56,804 nucleotides of DNA from positions 1,688 through 58,491 of the forward strand of contig NZ_JAEMRO010000008.1 of NCBI RefSeq assembly GCF_016463295.1. Direction: 5' to 3'. A program made the position numbers and the translations under genes. The notes below the pieces were generated by a model. It had not been told where the DNA came from and did not search any database. It saw only the letters and a list, made by a program, of their open reading frames with translations. Of this stretch, positions 9,165-17,501 are shown in pieces. Source of the DNA: Brevundimonas sp. (GTDB lineage: Bacteria; Pseudomonadota; Alphaproteobacteria; Caulobacterales; Caulobacteraceae). Within the stretch, counting starts at the first letter, position 1. Each line of letters starts with the position of its first letter.

Positions 9165-9986
9165 TCAGGCCGCTTTCGATCCGGAACCGGCGCGTCCGCG
9201 CGGTCCCAGGAAATATTCCTTGATCCAGGGATGGTCCGAGCGTTCCAACTCGCGGACCGGCGCCTTGGCGACAACGTGCTTGTCGGCCAGGACGGCCACC
9301 TGGTCGGTGATGGCGTAAAGGCTGTCCAGATCGTGGGTGATCATGAAGACGGTCAGGCCCAAATCGTCCGACAGCTGGCGGATCAGATCGTCGAAGGCCG
9401 CCGCCCCGATAGGGTCCAGACCGGCCGTCGGCTCGTCCAGAAACACCAGTTCCGGGTCCAGCGCCAAGGCACGGGCCAGGCCGACGCGCTTCTTCATGCC
9501 GCCCGACAGCTCGGCCGGCTTCTGATGATGCACCTCGGGCTTCAGACCCACCATGGCGATCTTCATCTCGGCCAGCTCTCGGATCACGGCCTTGGACAGG
9601 TTGGTGTGCTCCACCAGCGGCGAGGCGACGTTGTCCAGCACACTGAGCGACGAGAACAGGGCCCCCTGCTGGAACAGGATACCCGTTCGGCGCTCAATGT
9701 CGGCGGCCTGGGCCTTGGTCATATCGGCCGTTTCATGCCCGAAGATCTTGATGGAGCCGGCCTCGGGCTCCTTGAGGCCGATGATGGTGTTCAGCAGCAC
9801 CGTCTTGCCGGTACCGGAGCCGCCGACCACGCCCAGGACCTCGCCCCGGACCACGTCCAGATCGAGGTTCTCGTGAATGGGGGCCTGATCGCCGAACTGG
9901 CTGACCAGACCACGCACCTCGATCAGGTTTTCCGGCTTGTCGCCTGCCGGAGCGGCGGCTTCGGTCTTGTTCAGAGTATCCGTCAC
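9165..9986 (-). CDS. mlaF: ABC transporter ATP-binding protein (MlaF-like)
   Basis: 273 residues, the ATPase of the Mla-type lipid transporter. Walker A GGSGTGKT (55-62), signature LSGGM (160-164), Walker B LVFLDEP (180-186) and the switch His in MITHD are intact. The GTG start overlaps the mlaE stop (GTGA), implying translational coupling. A low-complexity C-terminal tail (GPRGRAGSGSKAA) is likely disordered. It pairs with the permease encoded just upstream and powers lipid extraction or insertion at the inner membrane. Confidence 0.93.
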   Translation of the reverse strand: MTDTLNKTEAAAPAGDKPENLIEVRGLVSQFGDQAPIHENLDLDVVRGEVLGVVGGSGTGKTVLLNTIIGLKEPEAGSIKIFGHETADMTKAQAADIERRTGILFQQGALFSSLSVLDNVASPLVEHTNLSKAVIRELAEMKIAMVGLKPEVHHQKPAELSGGMKKRVGLARALALDPELVFLDEPTAGLDPIGAAAFDDLIRQLSDDLGLTVFMITHDLDSLYAITDQVAVLADKHVVAKAPVRELERSDHPWIKEYFLGPRGRAGSGSKAA

Positions 9987-11101
9987 AGGTTCAGCTCCAT
10001 GAAGATCATGGCGAAGACGGCATCCAGGAAGATGATGGCGAAGATGGCCTGCACCACGGCGGCGGTCACCCGGCGCCCCAGGCTCTCGACGTCGCCGGCT
10101 ACGGCCATACCCTGGCGGCAGCCGATGGCGGCCACGACGATGGCAAACACGGGTGCCTTGACCATGCCGACCAGCAGGTGATTGCCCATCATCGGGTCCT
10201 GCGACATCTGCTGGATGAAGAAGATCGGGCCATAGCCCAGGACGCCCCAGGTCACGAGCAAGCCTCCGAACAGGCCCGTCACGATGCCCACGAACGTCAG
10301 GAGCGGCATCATGATGACCATGGCCGCCAGTCGCGGAATGACCAGGGCCTGAAACGGATTGACGCCCATGACCTGCATGGCGTCGACCTCCTGCGTCATT
10401 CGCATGGAGCCGATCTCGGCCGCAAAGGACGAGGCCGAGCGACCGGCCAGAAGGATGGCGGTGATCAGAACGGCTAGTTCACGCAGGACCGACACGGCGA
10501 CCAGCTGGACCGTGAACACGCCCGCCCCAAGCTGCGACAGCAGATTGGCCCCCAGCAAGGCGATGACCGCGCCGATGAAGAAGTTGGTGACCGCGATGAT
10601 GGGCATGGCGTCCAGCCCGGCGCGTTCGCCCTGACTGAACCAGGCGGCCCAGCGGATGCGACCGGGATGCTTGAACGCCGTCCCCACCGCCACGATCAAC
10701 CGGCCCAGGAAGGCCATGGACAGCATGGCCTCCATGGCGATGTCGTGGACGCCCAGGCCGATCTTGCTGAAGAACCGAACGACGGGCAGCGGGCGGCGCG
10801 GCGGCGGCGCGCTTTCGCGCTCCAGCTTCTCGACCATGGCATAGGTGCGGCCCGCTTCAGGGCGCTCGGACCAGGCCTTTTCAGGCAGGACGCAGTTGGA
10901 GGCCTGAACGATCGCCAGGGCCCCGGCGGTGTCGAAACGGCCGAGATCCTTCAGGTCCACTGCATCGACGCAGCGCTCATGCAACTGCTCGTCCAGACGC
11001 CGCGACACGCGGCCCAGCTCGGTCGCCGTCCAGTCGCCGGTCAGCCGCAGGGTCAGGCCGGCCGCGCCATTTTCGTCGATCTGAAAGTCCGCTGCGGCCA
11101 T
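9983..11101 (-). CDS. mlaE: ABC transporter permease with N-terminal STAS domain (MlaE-like)
   Basis: 372 residues. The first 100 residues look like a STAS domain (TLRLTGDWTATELGRVSRRLDE...VDLKDLGRFDTAGALAI). In E. coli the STAS function is a separate protein, MlaB, so this is a MlaB-MlaE fusion, as is common in alphaproteobacteria. The MlaE domain follows with about five membrane segments and the motifs AAEIGSMRMTQEVDAMQVMG and PRLAAMVIMMPLLT. It is the first gene of the leftward operon mlaE-mlaF-mlaD-lipoprotein. The chosen ATG follows GGTAGAGGC and excludes a 23-residue extension lacking family character. Confidence 0.92.
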   Translation of the reverse strand: MAAADFQIDENGAAGLTLRLTGDWTATELGRVSRRLDEQLHERCVDAVDLKDLGRFDTAGALAIVQASNCVLPEKAWSERPEAGRTYAMVEKLERESAPPPRRPLPVVRFFSKIGLGVHDIAMEAMLSMAFLGRLIVAVGTAFKHPGRIRWAAWFSQGERAGLDAMPIIAVTNFFIGAVIALLGANLLSQLGAGVFTVQLVAVSVLRELAVLITAILLAGRSASSFAAEIGSMRMTQEVDAMQVMGVNPFQALVIPRLAAMVIMMPLLTFVGIVTGLFGGLLVTWGVLGYGPIFFIQQMSQDPMMGNHLLVGMVKAPVFAIVVAAIGCRQGMAVAGDVESLGRRVTAAVVQAIFAIIFLDAVFAMIFMELNL

Positions 11102-11204
11102 GCCTCTACCTAAATCGCCCCGTCGGCTTTGGCCACGGCAAAGCTCATCAGCCGATGACAACGCGGCCACGCCGTATTCGTTCAGCCACAGAGATCGATA
11201 CGTC

Positions 11205-12767
11205 TCAGAGTGTGTCGCGGACGCGCGCCAGATCCTCGACGAACCGCAGCCTTTCCGCCGCCCGCCCGGCCTCGTCCGGAATGCGCAGCAGATAGGACGG
11301 GTGGGCCGTGATCATCAGGGTCGCGCCGTCGTCCAGCGCGATCAGATGGCCTCGCTCCTTGCCGATCGCCACCTTGCGGCCCAGCACACCCAGCGCCGCC
11401 GTCGCGCCCAGGGCCACGATCAGGCGCGGTTTGACCAGTCGCCGCTCGCTGTCCAGCCACCAGCGACAGGCGGTAACTTCGCCCGCCACCGGGGTCTTGT
11501 GCAGTCGGCGCTTGCCGCGCGGCTCGTGCTTGAAATGCTTGACGGCATTGGTGACGAAGGCCTGATCGCGGTCGATGCCGACCTCGTCCAGCGCGCTGTT
11601 CAGCACCTGACCGGCGGGGCCCACGAAGGGCTGACCTGCCAGATCCTCCTGATCGCCGGGTTGTTCGCCGACGATCATCAAGGGCGCGGCCGTCGTGCCC
11701 ACGCCGCACACCCCTTGCGTCGCATCGCGCCACAGCGGACAGCGTCGACAGCCCTGGACGGCGCGGTTCAGATCCTCCAGCGAGGTCGGCAAATAGTCCT
11801 CGGCGACCTCGCCCTTGCGCACGATTGGCGACAGGGTCTGGGCCAGACGCGGATTGGGGGTGGAGGCGGGGGCGGCGACCATTCTGTCTTCCCGAACCGC
11901 AGCCTGGGCGATCAGTTCCGGGATCAGCGCTGCCTCGGGCAGGTTCTTCCAATAGCGCTTGGGCATCTCGCCCTGCATGGTGCCGGTCTTCAGCCGCGCC
12001 GGATTGAAGGTCGAGGCATAGTAGGTTTTCCAGAACTCTTCGATCTCATCCTCGGTCGGGGCCATGTCGCGCGTGGCCGGCGGGCCGAACGTCAGGACTT
12101 GCCCATCCCAGAAGGCGCAGCCGTCAGGCGTCAGAATGGACCAGCGCATGGTCGTGAACCGCCGCATGAAGAAGGGGGCGGTACGCTCCAACACGCGGTG
12201 AGCCGGTTCGAACCATGCGACCCAGGCCTCGCCCTGATCGTCTTGAACTTCCCGGAAGCGGACGAAGGCCTTCATCTTGTGGCTGGCCCGGCTGACATTC
12301 TTGGCCCGCTCAAAGGCGTCGGCGACATCGACGTCGGTGACCACTTTCATCAGGTCCGGCTCGTCCCGCAGTCGCCAGAGCAGGCGATACAGCAGGTCGA
12401 ACCGGTCGGCCGAGCGATGCAGGATTACGGCCTGTGCCAGATCGACGAAGGCCTTGGGCACCGCGAATGCTGTCTCTTTTTTCCGCTCATCCCGGCGAAA
12501 GCCGGGACCCAGTTCTTTGGGTGACGGAGCGGTCACCTGTTCGCACGGACCCACATCCTGAAACGCGTGCTTCTCGCTGGACATCACTGGGTCCCGGCTT
12601 TCGCCGGGATGAGCGGTTAGAGGAGCATCGAACAGCCCGCCCTGATCTTCGCCTCCCGCCACCACGAAGCGCGCCTGCGACGGCTCAACCCCCTCCAGCC
12701 GAAAGGCGCGCGCAGCCTTGCGCCAGCCATCGAAGTCGATCTCGTTGGCCAGGGTGGCGACCCGCAT
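11205..12767 (-). CDS. DUF4130-UdgX fusion: uracil-DNA binding/repair protein
   Basis: 520 residues. The N-terminal DUF4130 domain (about 1-270) is joined to a C-terminal UdgX-type family 4-like uracil-DNA glycosylase domain (about 325-520). UdgX hallmarks are present: GEQPGDQED (367-375), KRRLH (419-423; His 423 matches the residue that crosslinks covalently to the abasic site in characterised UdgX), HPS (489-491), and Cys 340, 343, 354 and 434 as probable 4Fe-4S ligands. The ATG overlaps the stop of the upstream radical SAM gene (TGATG), so the two form an operon. Residues about 51-95 are encoded by a palindromic repeat pair lying in frame in a DUF4130 loop. Longer in-frame starts were rejected because they overlap the radical SAM gene. 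Confidence 0.9.
   Translation of the reverse strand: MRVATLANEIDFDGWRKAARAFRLEGVEPSQARFVVAGGEDQGGLFDAPLTAHPGESRDPVMSSEKHAFQDVGPCEQVTAPSPKELGPGFRRDERKKETAFAVPKAFVDLAQAVILHRSADRFDLLYRLLWRLRDEPDLMKVVTDVDVADAFERAKNVSRASHKMKAFVRFREVQDDQGEAWVAWFEPAHRVLERTAPFFMRRFTTMRWSILTPDGCAFWDGQVLTFGPPATRDMAPTEDEIEEFWKTYYASTFNPARLKTGTMQGEMPKRYWKNLPEAALIPELIAQAAVREDRMVAAPASTPNPRLAQTLSPIVRKGEVAEDYLPTSLEDLNRAVQGCRRCPLWRDATQGVCGVGTTAAPLMIVGEQPGDQEDLAGQPFVGPAGQVLNSALDEVGIDRDQAFVTNAVKHFKHEPRGKRRLHKTPVAGEVTACRWWLDSERRLVKPRLIVALGATAALGVLGRKVAIGKERGHLIALDDGATLMITAHPSYLLRIPDEAGRAAERLRFVEDLARVRDTL
12483..12616. repeat. Family A inverted palindromic repeat pair inside the udgX coding frame, copy 2
   Basis: Units at 12483-12512 and 12587-12616, in opposite orientation, share the core CCCGGCGAAAGCCGGG; the spacer is 74 bp. 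Unlike copies 1 and 3, this pair is inside a gene. It is read through in frame as HPGESRDPV at one end and LGPGFRRDE at the other. The spacer shares GTTTCAGG and a CCAAAG-like stretch with copy 1 when both are aligned in the same sense. Confidence 0.9.
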
Positions 12768-14008
12768 CAAAACAGGCTCAGCTGCACCGGCTTCTCCACC
12801 GGCGTCAGGCGCGCGCGCAGGTCGGCGGCATCGGTCAGCCCGCCCGGCGTCCAGTCCAGGGCGGTGATGAAGGGGCGCACCTTGTCGATGCCCCGGCACA
12901 GCCGCCCGATGTCCTCCAGCCGCAGGGTGCGCCAGCGCCGCACCTGCACGATCCGGTTGACCGACTTCACACCCAGGCCGGGCACGCGCAGCAGCATTTC
13001 GCGCGGGGCCGTGTTCACATCGACGGGGAATTGCGCCCGGCTGTTCAGGGCCCAAGCCAGCTTGGGATCGATGGCCAGATCCAGCATGCCGTCCACCGTC
13101 GCCTCGCCGATCTCGGGCGGTGAAAAGCCATAGAACCGCATCAGCCAGTCGGCCTGATACAGCCGATGCTCACGCATCAGCGGCGGCTTGGTGAGAGGCA
13201 GGACGCTGGACGCGTCCGGGATCGGCGAAAAGGCGGAATAGTAGACGCGGCGCAGGCCGTAGCCTCCGTACAGCGAGGCCGACCGGTCGATAATCTCGGT
13301 GTCCGGCGCACCATCCGCCCCCACGATCAGCTGGGTCGACTGACCCGCAGGCGCGAACTTCGGCGGCTTGATGCGCTCTTTCTTCGACGGCTTGGCGGCC
13401 TCGACGCCCAGCCGCACCTGGCTCATCGCCTTCTTGATGACGGCCACATCCTTCTGCGGGGCCAGCCGATGCAGGGCCTCGTCGCGCGGCAGTTCGATAT
13501 TGGCCGAGAGTCGGTCGGCATACAGCGCCGCCTCCTCGATCAGGCGGGGATCGGCCTCAGGGATCAGCTTCAGATGGATATAGCCTCGAAAGCCGTGGCC
13601 GATCCGCAGCGTCTTGGCCACCAGAACCAACTGCTCCATCGTATAGTCGCCCGAACGGATGATGCCCGACGACAGGAACAGCCCTTCGATATAGTTCCGC
13701 TTGTAGAAGTTCAGCGTCAGCGACACGACCTCGTCTACATCGAACCTTGCCCGCTGCACGTTCGAGGACGCGCGGTTGATGCAATAGACGCAGTCGTAGA
13801 TGCAGAAGTTTGTCAGCAGGATCTTCAGCAGGGAGACGCAGCGGCCGTCCGGCGTATAGGCGTGGCAGATTCCCATGCCCTCGGTCGAGCCGATGCCCTT
13901 GCCACCCATGGAGTCGCGCTTGCTGGTGCCCGACGACGCACAACTGGCATCATATTTCGCCGCATCGGCCAAGATCGACAGTTTCCGCTTGAGATCGAGC
14001 TGCGCCAT
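12767..14008 (-). CDS. Radical SAM protein linked to UdgX (putative DNA modification/repair)
   Basis: 413 residues. The radical SAM cluster motif CxxxCxxC is at Cys 69, 73 and 76 (TNFCIYDCVYCINR). A C-terminal helix-hairpin-helix region (VDVNTAPREMLLRVPGLGVKSVNRIV, about 325-360) suggests DNA binding. This matches the radical SAM family found next to DUF4130/UdgX genes, whose reaction is not established as far as I know. The gene opens the operon; a LexA box sits directly before its ATG, pointing to SOS induction. Extra N-terminal Cys residues (23, 48, 57) may carry another cluster; that is speculation. Confidence 0.9.
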   Translation of the reverse strand: MAQLDLKRKLSILADAAKYDASCASSGTSKRDSMGGKGIGSTEGMGICHAYTPDGRCVSLLKILLTNFCIYDCVYCINRASSNVQRARFDVDEVVSLTLNFYKRNYIEGLFLSSGIIRSGDYTMEQLVLVAKTLRIGHGFRGYIHLKLIPEADPRLIEEAALYADRLSANIELPRDEALHRLAPQKDVAVIKKAMSQVRLGVEAAKPSKKERIKPPKFAPAGQSTQLIVGADGAPDTEIIDRSASLYGGYGLRRVYYSAFSPIPDASSVLPLTKPPLMREHRLYQADWLMRFYGFSPPEIGEATVDGMLDLAIDPKLAWALNSRAQFPVDVNTAPREMLLRVPGLGVKSVNRIVQVRRWRTLRLEDIGRLCRGIDKVRPFITALDWTPGGLTDAADLRARLTPVEKPVQLSLF

Positions 14009-14009
14009 C

Positions 14010-14024
14010 GTTCATGGTATGTTC
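14010..14024 (-). promoter_or_regulatory. LexA (SOS) box before the radical SAM-udgX operon
   Basis: GTTC-ATGGTAT-GTTC is an exact match to the alphaproteobacterial SOS box GTTC-N7-GTTC. It ends one base before the ATG of the radical SAM gene. Binding there would block the promoter or the start of a nearly leaderless transcript. The other neighbour, flgL, converges away from the site, so the operon is the only plausible target. Confidence 0.82.
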
Positions 14025-14070
14025 CAATAACGATGTGAGGTCCAGCGTAGCCGTTCGGCAAAATGTCGCG

Positions 14071-14994
14071 TCAGCTCAGATAGTTGAGCAGGGTCGACTG
14101 GCGCAGCTGGCTGATCACCTGGGCCGAGGCCTGGATGGCGACCTGCGACAGCTGCAGATCAGTGACCGCCTTCAGCATGTCGGCGTCGGTGCGGTCCGCG
14201 ACCAGTCCGTCCAGAGAGGCGATCTGATCCTTGTGGCTGGCGATCAGATTGTCGACCTGATTGGCCTGGGCCCCGGTCATGGCGGTCTTTTCCGTCACGG
14301 CCTTTCCCGCCTGATCCAGCAGGGTCAGCTGGCTGGTCAGAAAGGTCTTCTGCGCCTCGGTCAGCTTGCCGGTCAGCGGTCCTTGCGGCCCTTCGTGAAA
14401 CGCCTGGATGTCGCGCAAAATGGCCAGGGTGTCGGTGCCCAGGTCACTGGCCAGGACGCCGGTCTCCAGCGTCGTGCCCTCGGCAACGCGGCTGGCGGTT
14501 TTGAGGGTATCGTTGCGGAACTGGGCGGCGAGCGGACCGGTCGTCAGGTCCGACATAGTCTGGGCGGCCAGAGGCTCCACATCGACCGAGGATCCGGCGA
14601 ACAAATAGTTGCCCTGGTGCTTGGTGTTCAATCCGCCGCGCACCGTCTGGAACAGACCTTCCAGCTCGGTCATCAGACCCACGCTGCTGTCGGCGGCGAT
14701 CGCATTGCCCAGGGCCGCGCGGATATCCTGGGTGCCCTCGCCCACGCGGTTCATGGCCAGATCCTGCGACGTCAGACGCGCTGCCACCGAGTTCGAGGTG
14801 TCGAGGAATCCCTGCAATCGCGCCGCAGACCCCTTCAGCGCCGTCAGGGTCTCCGACTGGCGGCCGAAGCCGACCAGGTCGGTGGCATTCTTCTGGGTCG
14901 ACACCCGTTCCTGGGCGTCATTGGCCTTGATCTGGGTGTTCATCAGATTCAGCAGGGCCGTCTGATAGTTTCCGAATGTGGCTACGCGCGTCAT
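14071..14994 (-). CDS. flgL: Flagellar hook-filament junction protein FlgL
   Basis: 307 residues, of the flagellin/FlgL family. The N-terminal helix region (MTRVATFGNYQTALLNLMNTQ) and C-terminal helix (LQLSQVAIQASAQVISQLRQSTLLNYLS) form the conserved D0/D1 coiled coil. FlgL is exported through the flagellar type III system and joins the hook cap region (HAP3) to the filament. Its ATG overlaps the flgK stop by one base (TGATGA), so flgK-flgL are co-translated. Confidence 0.93.
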   Translation of the reverse strand: MTRVATFGNYQTALLNLMNTQIKANDAQERVSTQKNATDLVGFGRQSETLTALKGSAARLQGFLDTSNSVAARLTSQDLAMNRVGEGTQDIRAALGNAIAADSSVGLMTELEGLFQTVRGGLNTKHQGNYLFAGSSVDVEPLAAQTMSDLTTGPLAAQFRNDTLKTASRVAEGTTLETGVLASDLGTDTLAILRDIQAFHEGPQGPLTGKLTEAQKTFLTSQLTLLDQAGKAVTEKTAMTGAQANQVDNLIASHKDQIASLDGLVADRTDADMLKAVTDLQLSQVAIQASAQVISQLRQSTLLNYLS

Positions 14995-17105
14995 CAGACC
15001 ATCCCCAGCAGCGTGTCATACATGTCCTTGGCGGCCTGGATCATGCGGGCCGAGGCGTTAAAGGCCTGCTGATAGGTCGTCATCAGCACCAGCTCCTCAT
15101 CCAGGTTGACGCCTTCCTGCGATATCTGCCGGGCGCTGGCTTCTGTCGCCAAGGCGTCGGCCGTCTGGGCCCGGGTCTTGGCGGCGGCGGCCTTGCCACC
15201 GATATCGCCGGCCAGTTCCGACGCATAGCGCGACACCGACATCGACCCGCCCGCGGCCCCGCCCGCCGACTGGAAGGCGCTGGTGCGCTGACCGGCGTCG
15301 GCCAGAAGCAGGGCTCCGCGTCCGTCGCCACTGGTCAGGGCCGCCGATCCTGCGGCTGCGCCCAGGTTCAGCTGGGCCAGGGCCAGATTGGCCGGGCTGG
15401 TGCGAATGTCGGAGCGGATGGTGAAGCTGTCTGCGCGCGAGGCCCGCGTCCCTTCCCCGATCCCGAACAGGGCCGAGACCGAGACGCCGGACGGCACCTG
15501 CCGCGTGCGATCGTCCAGCACGCTCATGCTTGGCGACGGATTGCCCGCGCCGGTATAGTTCAGCGCCCCGTCGGCCCCGAGCGAGAAGCTGCCATAGCGA
15601 CCGATGCCGGTGATCGGGTCGTTCAGGGCCGTGAGCAGATCGCCGACCGTGCCGCCCGCGGGAACGGCCACCTCGATGTCGCGGATGCGTGCGCCGCGCT
15701 CGTCGGTGAAGCGGAAGCTCATCGTCTCGCCGGCGGTGAAGCCGTGGGCCGAGGCGGCGGTCAGGCCGGTGTCATAGATGGCCGGGGTGTCGGTGCCGAC
15801 CAGATCGTTCAGGCCGAAATAGTGGGAGAAGCCCCGCCCCGCCTTGTTCGAGGCGACACCTGCCGGGTCGGCGATGGAGATGCCGTTGCCCGCGGGAGCC
15901 TGGATGCTCAGCTTGCCGTCGACGAAGCTGGCCGTCGCCCCGCCCAGCTGGCTGTTCAGCGTCGCCAGGAAGGTTGTCGGGTCGGCCGCGACGCCGTTGA
16001 TCGTCATGGTCGCGCCCGAGAAGACGATGTCGGCGCGGTTCTGGATCACACCCGAAGCATTCACCACCGCGATCGTCGTCTGGCCGGTGAAGCCGGTCAG
16101 CGCCGTCTCCAGCGACTGGCCGACATTGCGTCCGGTCAGGCGGTTAGGGGCCGGCACGGCGGTATTGGCATTGTGCGCGCGGTTCAGCTCGTCGGCGACA
16201 TGGCTGACCAGTTCGGCCAGCCGGGCGGCGGCGGCGGGCGCGTCCACGTCGCGCAGCTCGACCAGGCCCTTGATCTCGCCCGAGGTGATGCCGTCCAGCA
16301 GGGCCCGCTTCTGGCCGCTGGGCTCGGTGACATAGATTTCGTTGAAGGCGCTGGTGCTGGTGACCGTGCCCGTCGGGTTGTAGCTGATCCTGCCCACGCC
16401 CTGGCCGGCCAGCATGGCCCCGCCATTGGTTCGCACGGTCACACCGCCGATAGGCCTCTGGGTGATCTGCACATCCATCAGCTTGGACAGTTCGCCCAGC
16501 AGGGCGGACTGTGCGCTCTGGGCTCCGGATGAGTCGCCCTTGGTCGCCGAGGCGCGGGCGATCTCCAGATTCAGCCCCTCGATCTGTTCCAGCAGGCTGT
16601 TGGCTTTTTCGACCGCGCTGAGGATGCGGGCGTCGGCGTCCTGACGGACGGCATCGATCTGCTTGCTGATCCGCCCGGCCTCGTCGAACAGGGCCTGGGT
16701 CTTGAACAGGGCGTCCTGACGGCTGGGCGAGGACGTCGGATTCTCGCCACTGGCCGCAAAGGCCGAGAACAGGCTGTCGATCTGGGAGAAGAAGCCGTTG
16801 TCGCCGCCAGGATCGCCGAACAGCGACTGGATGCGGTCGTACAGTTCATAGCGCACGGCCTGGCGGGCAGATTCAGCGCCTGCCTTCATGCTGGCCGCCT
16901 GCAGGAAGGTGTCGGTGGCCAGGCGTATGCGCGCGATCTCGACGCCCGAGCCGATGCCCGTACCCGTCAGGGTCTTCTGATCGGCGATCTTGCGGACATA
17001 ACCCGGCGTATTGACGTTGGAGACGTTGTCCGAGATCACCCGAAGCTGGGTCTGGGCCGCCGACAGGCCACTGCTGGCCGTATTCATGATGGCGTTCAGG
17101 GTCAT
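14994..17105 (-). CDS. flgK: Flagellar hook-associated protein FlgK
   Basis: 703 residues, the HAP1 junction protein. The rod/hook N-terminal motif is seen at LNAIMNTASSGLSAAQTQLRVISDNVSNVNTPGYVRK, and the C-terminal helix at EELVLMTTYQQAFNASARMIQAAKDMYDTLLGMV. The central variable domains are larger than in E. coli FlgK (547 residues), as in other Caulobacterales. It is followed by flgL and transcribed away from fliK-flgD-flgE across a 396-base gap. I found no clean sigma-54 motif for this direction. Confidence 0.94.
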   Translation of the reverse strand: MTLNAIMNTASSGLSAAQTQLRVISDNVSNVNTPGYVRKIADQKTLTGTGIGSGVEIARIRLATDTFLQAASMKAGAESARQAVRYELYDRIQSLFGDPGGDNGFFSQIDSLFSAFAASGENPTSSPSRQDALFKTQALFDEAGRISKQIDAVRQDADARILSAVEKANSLLEQIEGLNLEIARASATKGDSSGAQSAQSALLGELSKLMDVQITQRPIGGVTVRTNGGAMLAGQGVGRISYNPTGTVTSTSAFNEIYVTEPSGQKRALLDGITSGEIKGLVELRDVDAPAAAARLAELVSHVADELNRAHNANTAVPAPNRLTGRNVGQSLETALTGFTGQTTIAVVNASGVIQNRADIVFSGATMTINGVAADPTTFLATLNSQLGGATASFVDGKLSIQAPAGNGISIADPAGVASNKAGRGFSHYFGLNDLVGTDTPAIYDTGLTAASAHGFTAGETMSFRFTDERGARIRDIEVAVPAGGTVGDLLTALNDPITGIGRYGSFSLGADGALNYTGAGNPSPSMSVLDDRTRQVPSGVSVSALFGIGEGTRASRADSFTIRSDIRTSPANLALAQLNLGAAAGSAALTSGDGRGALLLADAGQRTSAFQSAGGAAGGSMSVSRYASELAGDIGGKAAAAKTRAQTADALATEASARQISQEGVNLDEELVLMTTYQQAFNASARMIQAAKDMYDTLLGMV

Positions 17106-17414
17106 GCGACCGGCCCTCCGTCACGGGCGGCACTCGGCAAAGCCTGCCATGCCACATGCGCTTTTTGCCCGGCGGCGCGCGCGGGCGCTTCCGTCAAGTC
17201 ACTGATATTACGCAAGATCGTGTTTCGCGCCTGGGTCATGACCGATCAGGTGCGCAAGCGGCGGGCCAGACGGACAAGCGACGTAAATCGCCCTGCCTAC
17301 CGGGCAAATACCGTCACCACGCGGCAAGATTGATCACAGCCGTTTGGGCCACGTCGGCGACAGGGGTGGGGATTTGTTGTTTGAATACAGATGCTTGTGT
17401 CTGGCTGCGCACTT
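17106..17414. other. Divergent intergenic region between flgK and fliK
   Basis: This 309-base stretch holds no convincing gene; short in-frame runs lack start signals and family character. It must carry the flgK promoter (leftward). A partial sigma-54-like pattern at 17136-17154 has the wrong spacing. The sigma-54 motif for fliK follows at 17415. Confidence 0.6.
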
Positions 17415-17430
17415 TGGCCCGCGACTTGCG
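17415..17430 (+). promoter_or_regulatory. Sigma-54 promoter for fliK-flgD-flgE
   Basis: TGGCCCGCGACTTGCG fits the -24/-12 consensus TGGCACG-N4-TTGCW with the GG and GC dinucleotides exactly 12 bases apart. Transcription would begin near 17441, about 60 bases before the fliK ATG. In Caulobacter the hook genes form a sigma-54-dependent, FlbD-activated late class, which fits. Confidence 0.78.
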
Positions 17431-17501
17431 GCGGAGCTGCCGAATGTCCGGCGCAGCAGGCGCCCTCGTCCTCTCGCTTCACCGCGAGCCGTCACGGTTT
17501 C

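Noticed and set aside
12768-13055. N-terminal extension of the UdgX fusion
   Set aside because: It overlaps the radical SAM gene in another frame and has no family character; the coupled ATG at 12767 is better.
17136-17154. Sigma-54 promoter for flgK
   Set aside because: On the minus strand TGGCATG and TTTGC elements exist, but the GG-GC spacing is 15 (or 10 with the other TGGCA) rather than 12.
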